From positions 1 through 6,637 of the forward strand of contig CALMMH010000129.1 of assembly GCA_937868145.1 (NCBI GenBank): a DNA stretch of 6,637 nt, given 5' to 3'. Below, one piece after another: positions 1 through 5,873 of the stretch (positions are counted from its first letter, which is position 1; the number at the start of each line of letters is the position of its first letter). The notes beneath the pieces are model-generated. The model saw nothing but the letters and a program-made list of their open reading frames with translations. It was not told the origin of the DNA and did not search any database. Both the position numbers and the translations under genes were made by a program. This DNA is from an uncultured Phycisphaerales bacterium. GTDB taxonomy: Bacteria; Planctomycetota; Phycisphaerae; Sedimentisphaerales; Anaerobacaceae.

Positions 1-167
1 TCTTCAATGAAGGAGCCGGCGATCTCGAATGCTGTTTAACCCTGTCGGCCAAGGGCCGTCGGGTTCTACTGGACCCGCTCAGCGGCTGCGGTGAAGCGGT
101 GGCGGAAGATGATCCTATCCGGCTGGCGGGACATACGATGCGAGTCCTGGCCGCTGGACATGCTTGA
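1..167 (+). CDS. 3' end of an unidentified protein gene (5' end outside window)
   Basis: A stop-free frame (codons starting at base 3) enters from the left edge and ends at TGA 165-167, giving about 54 C-terminal residues with no start codon inside the window. The tail contains the segments LTLSAKGRRVLLDPLSG and IRLAGHTMRVLAAGHA. A 'hydrophobic strand - LDP-x-(S/T)G - acidic stretch - IxL - MxVL' pattern resembles the terminal beta-sandwich of several glycoside hydrolases, where a 'DPxTG' turn precedes the last strands. That similarity is by eye only and the family is not established. It is convergent with the acetyltransferase gene, and a stem-loop follows 92 bp after the stop. I am fairly confident that it is coding, much less so about function. 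Confidence 0.5.
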   Translation, partial: FNEGAGDLECCLTLSAKGRRVLLDPLSGCGEAVAEDDPIRLAGHTMRVLAAGHA

Positions 168-258
168 GATCAAGATGGTGTGCGGAGCACACCCTACCGC
201 TATCGCCCAGTCCCATGCATGGTTACAGGGGGAAGCTCCGAAAGGGCGTCAGCGGCAG

Positions 259-282
259 GGTGGGCTCGGCCCACCGATTTCG
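259..282 (+). terminator. stem-loop terminator between convergent genes
   Basis: GGTGGGC (259-265) and GCCCACC (269-275) form a perfect 7-bp GC-rich stem around a TCG triloop. On the plus strand it is followed by the T-rich but interrupted tract GATTTCGTTATTT (276-288). It lies about 90 bp after the stop of the left-edge gene and 7 bp beyond the stop codon of the acetyltransferase gene on the opposite strand. It fits a factor-independent terminator best for the plus-strand transcript, and could act in both directions. The T tract is imperfect, so efficiency is uncertain. Bases 168-258 hold no other feature that I can recognise. Confidence 0.5.
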
Positions 283-747
283 TTATTTCGGCAGCATCTG
301 CTCGTACATCTGGTAGGAGCAGGGGCGCATCCCGATCTGCTGATAGGCCTGCTGGGCTGTCCGGTTGGATTGCTCGACGTACAGACGGATGCCGCAGACG
401 CCGCCGCGGCGGAGGGCTTCGGACTTCACGAATTCGTGCAACTGCCGAAAGATCCCCCGACGGCGAAATTGCGGCTGGACGTACAGGCTTTGAATCCACC
501 AGAACAGGCCGCACCGCCAGTCGCTCCATTCGAACGTGATCAGCAGGCAGCCGACGACTTGCCCCTGTGCTTCAGCCACGACGTAGAACCCGTGTCGAGG
601 TTCGGTGAGGACCGCTTGCACGCCTGCGATCACGGTCTCGCGGCCCAGCTGCGTTCGTTCGGTTTCCCAAGCCATGGTCACGTTGAACTCTGCAATGGTC
701 TCGACGTCTTTGGGCTCAGCGGTTCGGATTCGTAGATCGGAATGCAT
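283..747 (-). CDS. GNAT-family N-acetyltransferase
   Basis: A 154-residue protein of normal length for a single GNAT domain, which transfers an acetyl group from acetyl-CoA to an amine; the substrate is unknown. The N-terminal strand/helix IRTAEPKDVETIAEF (about 6-21) is the usual opening. FYVVAEAQGQVVGCLLI (54-70) is the beta2-beta3 hairpin. Residues 84-102 (IQSLYVQPQFRRRGIFRQL) are acetyl-CoA-binding motif A, and YVEQSNRTAQQAYQQIGM (123-140) is motif B with the typical N-x-x-A-x-x-x-Y-x-x-x-G-M. In motif A the pyrophosphate loop reads R-R-R-G-I-F, so the last position of Q/RxxGxG/A is Phe. It starts 21 nt after the CinA-like stop on the same strand, probably as the second gene of a bicistronic unit. 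Only a weak purine-rich ribosome site precedes its ATG. No signal peptide is seen, so it should be cytoplasmic. Family is sure, substrate is not. Confidence 0.9.
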   Translation of the reverse strand: MHSDLRIRTAEPKDVETIAEFNVTMAWETERTQLGRETVIAGVQAVLTEPRHGFYVVAEAQGQVVGCLLITFEWSDWRCGLFWWIQSLYVQPQFRRRGIFRQLHEFVKSEALRRGGVCGIRLYVEQSNRTAQQAYQQIGMRPCSYQMYEQMLPK

Positions 748-768
748 CGGTTTCTTTCGGAAGAGCGC

Positions 769-2085
769 TTATCGCAGCTTGCGTCGCAGTTGGTCGAGCA
801 GTTCGGTGACGAGCCGGGCGCGTGCGGACTCGCCTGTGCCGGAGAGCCCGATCCGGCGGCTCTCGACGCGTTCGTCGGGCCCTCGAAGAGCGACCTCCAC
901 AGAGAAGCCGCTTGCCGTGTCTCGACGGATTTCCCCGACAGCGATCGCCCAGTGACTTGCCGCGGTCGCGGCCGCCTCGCACGCCAGAGAGTCGGTCTTT
1001 GGCTCCTCCCCTGGTTGCGCGCTGTGGCCGAGCATCCGGTGCAGGTTCTCGGCCGTTGGGGCGACGTACGCTCCGACGAGGACCCGGTGCGTCCCATCGG
1101 CTCCATTGAGGGCCGATGCCAGGGTGCCGCCGCTGCCGATCTCGGCCAGCGTCAGCGTCGCCTCGCGTGCCTCCAACAGTCTCATTACGTGCGTTTCCAG
1201 CGAAGTTGTCTCATCCTGCGCATAGATGAAGTCGCCCAAATGTTTCACGATTCCGGCTTTGAATTCCCTGAGTCGAGCCTGGTTTTCCGGCGTGTCGTGG
1301 GGCAGGGAGAAAGTGAAATCGACCCGCCCGCCCTCGAACTGGGACGATGTGATGAGGTCGGCCGGAAGGGGGACGTGATCCTTGAGCGTCTGGTCGATCT
1401 GCGATTGGCCGAGTCCGACGAACCGGAACGCGATCGAAGCGCCGGGCGAGTGCGTGCCGAACTTGCGGCTCAGGTAGGGGATCAACTCGTCGCGAACCAT
1501 CGGCTGCAATTCCCTGGGCGGTCCCGGCAGGGCGACGACCACGTCGGTCGGCGTCTCGAAGACGAGACCCACCGCTGTGCCGCCGGCGTTCTTGAGATAC
1601 GTGCCGCGGGCGGGCGTCTGCGTCTGGCGGCGGAGGTTCGCCCGCAACTCGGCCGGCGGAACGTTGAATCGCTTCGCCATCGCAGCCAGCACGTCGGGTT
1701 CCTCGCGGAGAGCGATCCCGGTGAAATCCCGCAGGGCCTCGCGAGTGATGTCGTTGTCCGTCGGTCCCAGACCGCCTGTGAGGATCACGAGATCCGCTCG
1801 GGCTGTGGCGAACCGCAAGGCGGTTTGGATGTCGGCGGGCTTGTCGTCGACGCACATCGAGCCGACGCACTGAAGCCCCAGCGGACGGAGGGTCTTGGTG
1901 AGAAAGAACGTGTGTCCGTCCGCGTACGCGCCCGCGAGCAGTTCGCGGCCGGTGACGACGATCATGTAGTCTACGGCCGACTCGGCCGGTTTCTCCGCCG
2001 GCGTCGTTTGCGCCAATGCGAGGGAGGGAATCAGAAACAGACCCCAGAATAGGGCGTGCCGTACGGCCGCGTTGTTTCTTCTCAT
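769..2085 (-). CDS. exported CinA-family protein (MoCF-like domain plus degenerate CinA C-terminal domain)
   Basis: A 438-residue protein. An upstream in-frame ATG (2319) would add 78 residues with no family similarity. I chose the ATG at 2083-2085 because GGAG stands 8 nt before it and because it opens a classic Sec signal peptide: Arg at 2, 3 and 9, hydrophobic ALFWGLFLIPSLALA (11-25), probable cleavage after A25. Residues 38-205 match the CinA/COG1058 MoCF-like domain: GRELLAG (46-52), ILTGGLGPTDNDITREA (101-117) and ALPGPPREL (185-193). FRFVGLGQSQID (220-231) marks the middle domain. Residues about 297-438 align with the CinA C-terminal domain, whose members can be NMN amidohydrolases (PncC), but the usual AES-x-TGG reads AEIGSGG (314-320) and the TGxAGPxGG loop is absent (VGEIRRDTASG, 383-393). 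Ordinary CinA is cytoplasmic, with ADP-ribose pyrophosphatase and/or NMN deamidase activity. Here the N-terminal domain looks intact while deamidase activity is doubtful. It is upstream of the acetyltransferase gene and divergent from the Tat protein gene. Confidence 0.88.
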   Translation of the reverse strand: MRRNNAAVRHALFWGLFLIPSLALAQTTPAEKPAESAVDYMIVVTGRELLAGAYADGHTFFLTKTLRPLGLQCVGSMCVDDKPADIQTALRFATARADLVILTGGLGPTDNDITREALRDFTGIALREEPDVLAAMAKRFNVPPAELRANLRRQTQTPARGTYLKNAGGTAVGLVFETPTDVVVALPGPPRELQPMVRDELIPYLSRKFGTHSPGASIAFRFVGLGQSQIDQTLKDHVPLPADLITSSQFEGGRVDFTFSLPHDTPENQARLREFKAGIVKHLGDFIYAQDETTSLETHVMRLLEAREATLTLAEIGSGGTLASALNGADGTHRVLVGAYVAPTAENLHRMLGHSAQPGEEPKTDSLACEAAATAASHWAIAVGEIRRDTASGFSVEVALRGPDERVESRRIGLSGTGESARARLVTELLDQLRRKLR

Positions 2086-2093
2086 TCGAGACG

Positions 2094-2097
2094 CTCC
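2094..2097 (-). promoter_or_regulatory. ribosome-binding site of the CinA-like gene
   Basis: Read on the minus strand the bases are GGAG, 8 nt before the ATG at 2085. This spacing supports the start that opens with a signal peptide over the in-frame ATGs at 2130 and 2319. Confidence 0.6.
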
Positions 2098-2205
2098 ACA
2101 AATCCTGTCGGTTGATGCCCAAAGCAGCATAGTTTCATCCTGACCCGGCCTGCGTGCAAGTTTCAATCGGAAAATCCGGAAAACGGTGGAAGTTCCGCGC
2201 CGAAG

Positions 2206-2234
2206 ATGACACAATATCCCGCGTGTGCCGTCAA
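2206..2234 (-). promoter_or_regulatory. candidate sigma-70-like promoter for the CinA-like/acetyltransferase unit
   Basis: On the minus strand, TTGACG (2234-2229; five of six bases match the -35 consensus) is followed by a 17-nt spacer and TGTCAT (2211-2206; four of six match the -10). Transcription would begin near 2199, leaving a leader of about 115 nt before the ATG at 2085. The site lies in the 260-bp divergent region. I found no equally good plus-strand promoter for the Tat protein gene. The match is by eye and such matches arise by chance. Confidence 0.28.
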
Positions 2235-2290
2235 GTTGCCGGCGCGTGGTTGAGCAGTCTGTCGGGTGTGCCTCGCACGCCATCGCATCG

Positions 2291-2310
2291 ACACGGACGA
2301 ATGTCGGTGT
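2291..2310 (+). other. possible leader stem-loop upstream of the Tat protein gene
   Basis: ACACGGAC (2291-2298) can pair with GTCGGTGT (2303-2310) around a GAAT loop, giving seven base pairs and one G-G mismatch. It sits 20 nt upstream of the AAAGGAG ribosome site, so it would fall in the mRNA leader. No T tract follows, so it is not a terminator. It could be chance. Confidence 0.25.
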
Positions 2311-2330
2311 GTACGGCACGCCCTGCCAAG

Positions 2331-2337
2331 AAAGGAG
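2331..2337 (+). promoter_or_regulatory. ribosome-binding site of the Tat-exported protein gene
   Basis: AAAGGAG stands 8 nt before the GTG at 2346 and 20 nt before the in-frame ATG at 2358. The spacing selects GTG 2346 as the start. It also rejects the upstream in-frame ATGs (2154, 2301), which would bury the Tat signal and place this strong site inside coding sequence. Confidence 0.7.
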
Positions 2338-2345
2338 CGGCGATC

Positions 2346-3776
2346 GTGAGCGAGCAGATGAATCGACGGGAGTTTCTGGGCGTCAGTGCGGCCGGAGCGG
2401 GGGCGGTGCTGCTGAGCACGCAACTCGCAGCGGCTCAGGATCAGGAGGCGAACTGGCCGCCGAAGATGCCGCCGGTGAAGATCTACAAGGTGTTCATCGG
2501 ACGCACCGGCGGGATCTACCTGTCCCGGCCGACCGACGAGATCGAGAAGTTCAACCGCTACCTGGCCAACGTCGAGTACAAGCTCGGCGACGTCAAGTTC
2601 ATCGGCGGCGAACTCGTGCAGGACGTCGAGATCGAGCAGGTGTTGCCGAAGATCAAAGAAGCGGACGCCGTGCTGTTGTTCCATCTCTGCGGCCACGGCG
2701 GCGACGCCCCGTTGGCGGCCATGACCAAGATCATCGACCTCGGACTGCCGACCGCGGTCTTCTCGCAGCCCTTCAGCGGCCACGGCTGGATGTATTTTCC
2801 CACGTGGCAGAAGCAGGGCAAGAGCGTGATTCTGCTGCCCTCCAGCGACTGGAGCGAATTGGAGAACGCGGCGAGGCTGCTCCGGGTCAAACCGAACATG
2901 GCCAAAACCCGCATTCTGGTTATCCGCGGACCGGTGGGCTCAACCGCCGCGTGCAACGTCGAGCAGGTCAAGGCCAGGCTCGGGACGGAGATGATCCCCG
3001 TCACGGTCGAAGAGACCCTCAAGGCCCATCAGGCGGTCAGCCTGAAGGACGCCGAGGCCGAAGCCCAGACGTATTGGCTCAGCAAGGCCAAGAGGATCGT
3101 CGAACCGACGAAAGACGAGATCATCAACGCGGCCCGGTACTATCTGGCGGTCAAGAACCTGATGATCGAGAAGGGGGCCCAGGCGGTCACCAGCTCCAAC
3201 TGCATGGGGGAACCGGCCAAAGGGTGCTTTGCGTTCAGCAAGCTGGGCGACCTCGGTCTGGTCGGGGCCTGCGAAGGCGACATGGATTCGACGCTGACCA
3301 TGCTCATGTTTAATTACGCGTTCGGCGTGCCGGGATTCATCAGCGACCCGGTCTTCGACACCGCCAGCAACGCTCTGATCCATTTCCACTGCACCAGCGC
3401 TACGAAGATGGCGGGTCCCGCGAGCAAACGGTTGCCGTTCTCGATCCGCACCCAGACCGACAGCGACAAAGGCGTGGCCCTGGAGGTGGAGATGCCCCTC
3501 AATCAGGCCGTCACGTGCGCCAAGTTCGTCAACCTCGACACGATGGTCATCTCGACCGGCGAGATCTTCAAGATCACCAAGGACGAGCTCGGCTGCCGGA
3601 CCCAGTTCTGGACGAAGGTCAAGGACGCCAACAGCATGTTCCACAACTGGGGCGCCGGCGTCGTCGAAGGCGGCGTCATGACGCTGCTGCACCGCGTGGT
3701 GTTCTTCGGGGACCGCATGCAGAGCGTCCGCAACCTGGGCAGCCTCATGGGATTCAAGGTGGTCGAAGAGGCCTGA
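2346..3776 (+). CDS. Tat-exported L-fucose/L-arabinose isomerase-fold protein
   Basis: A 476-residue protein starting at GTG. Residues 6-30 are a twin-arginine signal peptide: NRREFLG (6-12), a small hydrophobic core and AAA before a likely cleavage after A30. The remainder resembles the fucose/arabinose isomerase superfamily. An N-terminal Rossmann-like half includes VLLFHLCGHGGD (109-120) and FSQPFSGHGW (139-148). The C-terminal half carries SSNCMGEPAKGC (283-294) and ACEGD (308-312), then ISD (332-334). E310 and D334 are 24 residues apart, as I recall for the metal ligands E337 and D361 of E. coli FucI. H346, H348 or H433 could complete a site. Such enzymes interconvert aldoses and ketoses with Mn2+ in the cytoplasm. 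Export by Tat, which carries folded and often cofactor-loaded proteins, is unusual for them. The substrate is unknown and a non-isomerase role is possible. It stands alone on this strand, with divergent promoter space upstream and gspM converging. Confidence 0.82.
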   Translation: MSEQMNRREFLGVSAAGAGAVLLSTQLAAAQDQEANWPPKMPPVKIYKVFIGRTGGIYLSRPTDEIEKFNRYLANVEYKLGDVKFIGGELVQDVEIEQVLPKIKEADAVLLFHLCGHGGDAPLAAMTKIIDLGLPTAVFSQPFSGHGWMYFPTWQKQGKSVILLPSSDWSELENAARLLRVKPNMAKTRILVIRGPVGSTAACNVEQVKARLGTEMIPVTVEETLKAHQAVSLKDAEAEAQTYWLSKAKRIVEPTKDEIINAARYYLAVKNLMIEKGAQAVTSSNCMGEPAKGCFAFSKLGDLGLVGACEGDMDSTLTMLMFNYAFGVPGFISDPVFDTASNALIHFHCTSATKMAGPASKRLPFSIRTQTDSDKGVALEVEMPLNQAVTCAKFVNLDTMVISTGEIFKITKDELGCRTQFWTKVKDANSMFHNWGAGVVEGGVMTLLHRVVFFGDRMQSVRNLGSLMGFKVVEEA

Positions 3777-3785
3777 CCGGAAACG

Positions 3786-4340
3786 TCACGGAACCTGGGC
3801 GACCTGAGTGGATGCGTTTGCGACGCGGGGACTGTAGACCTCCACCGTGGAGTCGATCAAGGCGTCGTTGGTGGCGTCCTTGCGGATGTGCAGACTGCCG
3901 ACCCGCACGACCGCGTCGGTGGTCTCGACGGCGCTCAGAAAGCTGATGAGCTGTTTCAATGTGACGTCCTGCATCTCGATGGTGACAACGGTCTCCGAGT
4001 AATCCGGCTGAGGCTGGACGGTGTTCTGGCTCATCTTGGTGACGTGGCCCGCCAGCTTGTGGCGTTGGATCATCGTCTCGAGGAAGGGCATCAGTTGGAA
4101 GCTCGGGTCTTGCGAGGCCATTTTGGCCCGCAGGCCTTTGAATTCGTTCGCCAGGGCCATGTACTCTGTGCCCTTGGCCTGGAGCTCGCGCAATTGGGTC
4201 TGTTTTTCCGGGATAATCTGTTCGAGCTTGTGGATGCGTTCCTGGGCCGGTTTGACAGCCAGAGTCCAGGCGGCCCAGGCGCCGAGGGCGGCGACCAGGA
4301 AGATGGAAAGCGTCTTTTCTCGCGGTGCCAGCTGGATCAT
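3786..4340 (-). CDS. gspM: type II secretion system protein GspM-like (inner-membrane platform)
   Basis: A 184-residue bitopic membrane protein. A short cytoplasmic N-terminus (MIQLAPREKT) leads into one membrane helix (about 10-29), a coiled-coil stretch rich in E/K/Q/L (about 30-75, e.g. IHKLEQIIPEKQTQLREL), then a periplasmic ferredoxin-like domain (about 83-172) with alternating strands such as SETVVTIEMQDVTLKQLISF and RVGSLHIRK. The layout and length are those of GspM/PilO. GspM partners GspL and stabilises the assembly ATPase platform. The ATG lies within ATGA shared with the gspL stop, implying translational coupling, and GGAG lies 11 nt upstream. A longer in-frame reading to 5093 is only a shadow across gspL. 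GspM is poorly conserved in sequence, so the call rests on topology plus position. Confidence 0.78.
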   Translation of the reverse strand: MIQLAPREKTLSIFLVAALGAWAAWTLAVKPAQERIHKLEQIIPEKQTQLRELQAKGTEYMALANEFKGLRAKMASQDPSFQLMPFLETMIQRHKLAGHVTKMSQNTVQPQPDYSETVVTIEMQDVTLKQLISFLSAVETTDAVVRVGSLHIRKDATNDALIDSTVEVYSPRVANASTQVAQVP

Positions 4341-5812
4341 GAGGGCTTCTTCTCCGTTGTAGATAGCGGGACTCTGAACCCCACCTTCGAATCGGAGGTC
4401 TTCTCCGGCTGGGGCTCGCTTGTGAACCGCAGCCCCGGCGTGTTCTCGATCAGACGCTGCCATTCGAAAAACGTGTTGAACGAATCGCACGTGCCGACGA
4501 TCGCGATGGAGTCGCCGGCGATCAGCACATCGTGCAGCCGCAGGGTTCCCGTAGCGGGAACCTGACGGCTGAGTGTGTACAGAACCTCCAGCGGTCCGGG
4601 TCGGCCGGGATTGAAGCAGGTGAACATCGCGCAGTCCTTGCGGAGGGCGTCCAGCTTCTGCTGGAGTTGCGCCGCTGCGTTGACGATGGTCGATTCTTCG
4701 GGAACGGCGCGTCGGAAGATCGTCTGCTCCTGCTCCTTGAGGCTCTTGTACTGGGATTCGAGCGACGAGAGCTGGAGGAACAGGCTCACGACCCAAACCG
4801 CCGCGACCGCGGCGGCCAGACCGCCGCAGATGGCCAGTTCTCTCCTCGGACGAACTGCCGGTTGGGTCTTGGCCCGGTAGGCTGCGAGGAAGTCGATGGG
4901 GCCTGCGGTTTGAGGCTGCAGCGCCCGCAGGGCGAGTCCCTGGGCGACGCACAGGGAGGAGCCGACCTCCATAGGCCGCAATCCGGCGGTGTCTGTGTAC
5001 GGTCTGACGGGAACGATCCGGCTGTCGATTTTTTCGCGAATGGCCGGAACGAGCAGCTCCGTCATGCGGTCGGAGGCGATCAGGAAGAGGCACAGGCCCG
5101 CCTCGGGGTCTTTGGCGAACAGTCGCTTCCAGGTGATCTCAATCTCCTGGGCGACGATTTCGGCCGTTTGCTGGGCGAGCGATTCGATGTTCTGCGTGTC
5201 GCCGGCGAACATGGGCAGGTTGCGGACCAGCAGGAGGTTGCCGTCCTGCGTCACGGCGATGCTGAGCGTGGCCTCGTCTACGTACAGAATCACGGCCAGC
5301 CCCCTGGCGGCCGCCGGATGATTTGTCACGATGGCCGTCTGAGCGGCGATCATCGGGGCGTCCATGCGGGCCGGCTTGATTTTGGCTTCGTCGAGCGCGG
5401 CCAGATGCTCGCGGATCTGGTCGCACGATATGGCGGCGACCAGCAGTGAATGGCGGCCGTCCGCGGAAATCTGGGCGGTGCAGACCTGAGCAATCGCGTC
5501 CTCGACCGGGATGGGGAAGCAATTCCGCAGGCACGAGGCATCGCCCCCCTGGAGTGCGGCCACGCCTGCGGCGTCGGTCTGAACGTCCGCGAAGAAGCAC
5601 GTGTGATGGGGCAAGGACACGGCCACTTCGGCCCGCGGGTCGAATCCCTGTTCCTGTATCAGCGAATGCAGAATCGCCGCCAGCGAGTCGGTGCTCCGGC
5701 GGGCCTGCGTGTCGAACGTCTTTTCCAGGCGGAGGCCTTCCGCGGTCCGAGCCATCTGCGCAGCGCGGATATGCACGCGTCCGATATCGATTCCGATGCA
5801 TTTTTTGGGCAT
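4337..5812 (-). CDS. gspL: type II secretion system protein GspL-like (PilM-PilN-type fusion)
   Basis: A 491-residue protein. Residues 1-300 form an actin/PilM-like cytoplasmic domain: KKCIGIDIGRVHIRAAQ (3-19) is the phosphate-1 loop, and MEVGSSLCVAQGLALRAL (281-298) is the closing helix. PIDFLAAYRAK (305-315) resembles the PilN INLLP-type segment. One membrane helix lies at about 325-347. It is followed by a coiled coil and IFRRAVPEEST (365-375), matching the 'FRxxFP' region after the membrane segment in GspL. A periplasmic ferredoxin-like domain (about 405-482) has the pattern VPATGTLRLHDVLIAGDSIAIVG, shown here as residues 418-440. GspL recruits the GspE ATPase to the inner membrane and binds GspM. 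The ATG has GAAGG 6 nt upstream. gspK lies 59 bp before it and gspM overlaps its stop by 4 bp. A single polypeptide with both halves favours GspL over separate PilM and PilN. Confidence 0.85.
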   Translation of the reverse strand: MPKKCIGIDIGRVHIRAAQMARTAEGLRLEKTFDTQARRSTDSLAAILHSLIQEQGFDPRAEVAVSLPHHTCFFADVQTDAAGVAALQGGDASCLRNCFPIPVEDAIAQVCTAQISADGRHSLLVAAISCDQIREHLAALDEAKIKPARMDAPMIAAQTAIVTNHPAAARGLAVILYVDEATLSIAVTQDGNLLLVRNLPMFAGDTQNIESLAQQTAEIVAQEIEITWKRLFAKDPEAGLCLFLIASDRMTELLVPAIREKIDSRIVPVRPYTDTAGLRPMEVGSSLCVAQGLALRALQPQTAGPIDFLAAYRAKTQPAVRPRRELAICGGLAAAVAAVWVVSLFLQLSSLESQYKSLKEQEQTIFRRAVPEESTIVNAAAQLQQKLDALRKDCAMFTCFNPGRPGPLEVLYTLSRQVPATGTLRLHDVLIAGDSIAIVGTCDSFNTFFEWQRLIENTPGLRFTSEPQPEKTSDSKVGFRVPLSTTEKKPS

Positions 5813-5849
5813 TCTTTGCCTTCAGCTACTGCAATTCATGGCCGGCGGC

Positions 5850-5873
5850 AGAGACGTCCGATCCGGCGTCTCT
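5850..5873 (-). other. stem-loop between gspK and gspL
   Basis: AGAGACG and CGTCTCT (5850-5856 with 5867-5873) form a perfect 7-bp stem. It is extended by CCG/CGG (5858-5860 with 5864-5866) after a single bulged base at 5857, closing on a triloop. On the minus-strand mRNA it begins inside the gspK TAG stop codon (5874-5872). No T tract follows in that direction, so it is unlikely to be a factor-independent terminator. It may be an RNA stability or processing element that sets relative gspK and gspLM levels. That role is inference. Confidence 0.45.

Noticed and set aside
183..240. CGGAGC/GCTCCG inverted repeat
   Set aside because: Six-bp arms separated by 46 bp give a weak structure; the 259-275 hairpin is the better terminator.
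742..2052. 436-codon plus-strand open frame opposite the CinA-like gene
   Set aside because: Its translation is low-complexity R/G/A/E-rich with no domain, and the opposite strand encodes clear CinA motifs; it is an antisense shadow of high-GC coding DNA.
2131..2165. Repeated AGTTTCA heptamer (2131-2137 and 2159-2165) as a possible operator
   Set aside because: Seven bases repeated once at 28-bp spacing is weak and without dyad symmetry; chance cannot be excluded.
2086..2319. 78-residue N-terminal extension of the CinA-like protein
   Set aside because: No similarity to the family; it would hide the signal peptide and ignore the GGAG at ideal distance from ATG 2085.
2154..2345. In-frame N-terminal extension of the Tat protein
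   Set aside because: It would bury the Tat signal and put a strong AAAGGAG site inside coding sequence; GTG 2346 is better placed.
2940..3692. 250-codon minus-strand open frame inside the Tat protein gene
   Set aside because: Antisense shadow with no recognisable domain, while the plus strand shows conserved isomerase-fold motifs throughout.
4341..5093. Upstream extension of the gspM frame giving 435 residues
   Set aside because: This part overlaps gspL out of frame and is R/P/G-rich without motifs; the real gspM starts at ATG 4340 within the ATGA overlap.
4532..5449. 305-codon plus-strand open frame opposite gspL
   Set aside because: Compositionally a shadow (E/G/R/L-rich, no motifs) of a well-supported gspL.
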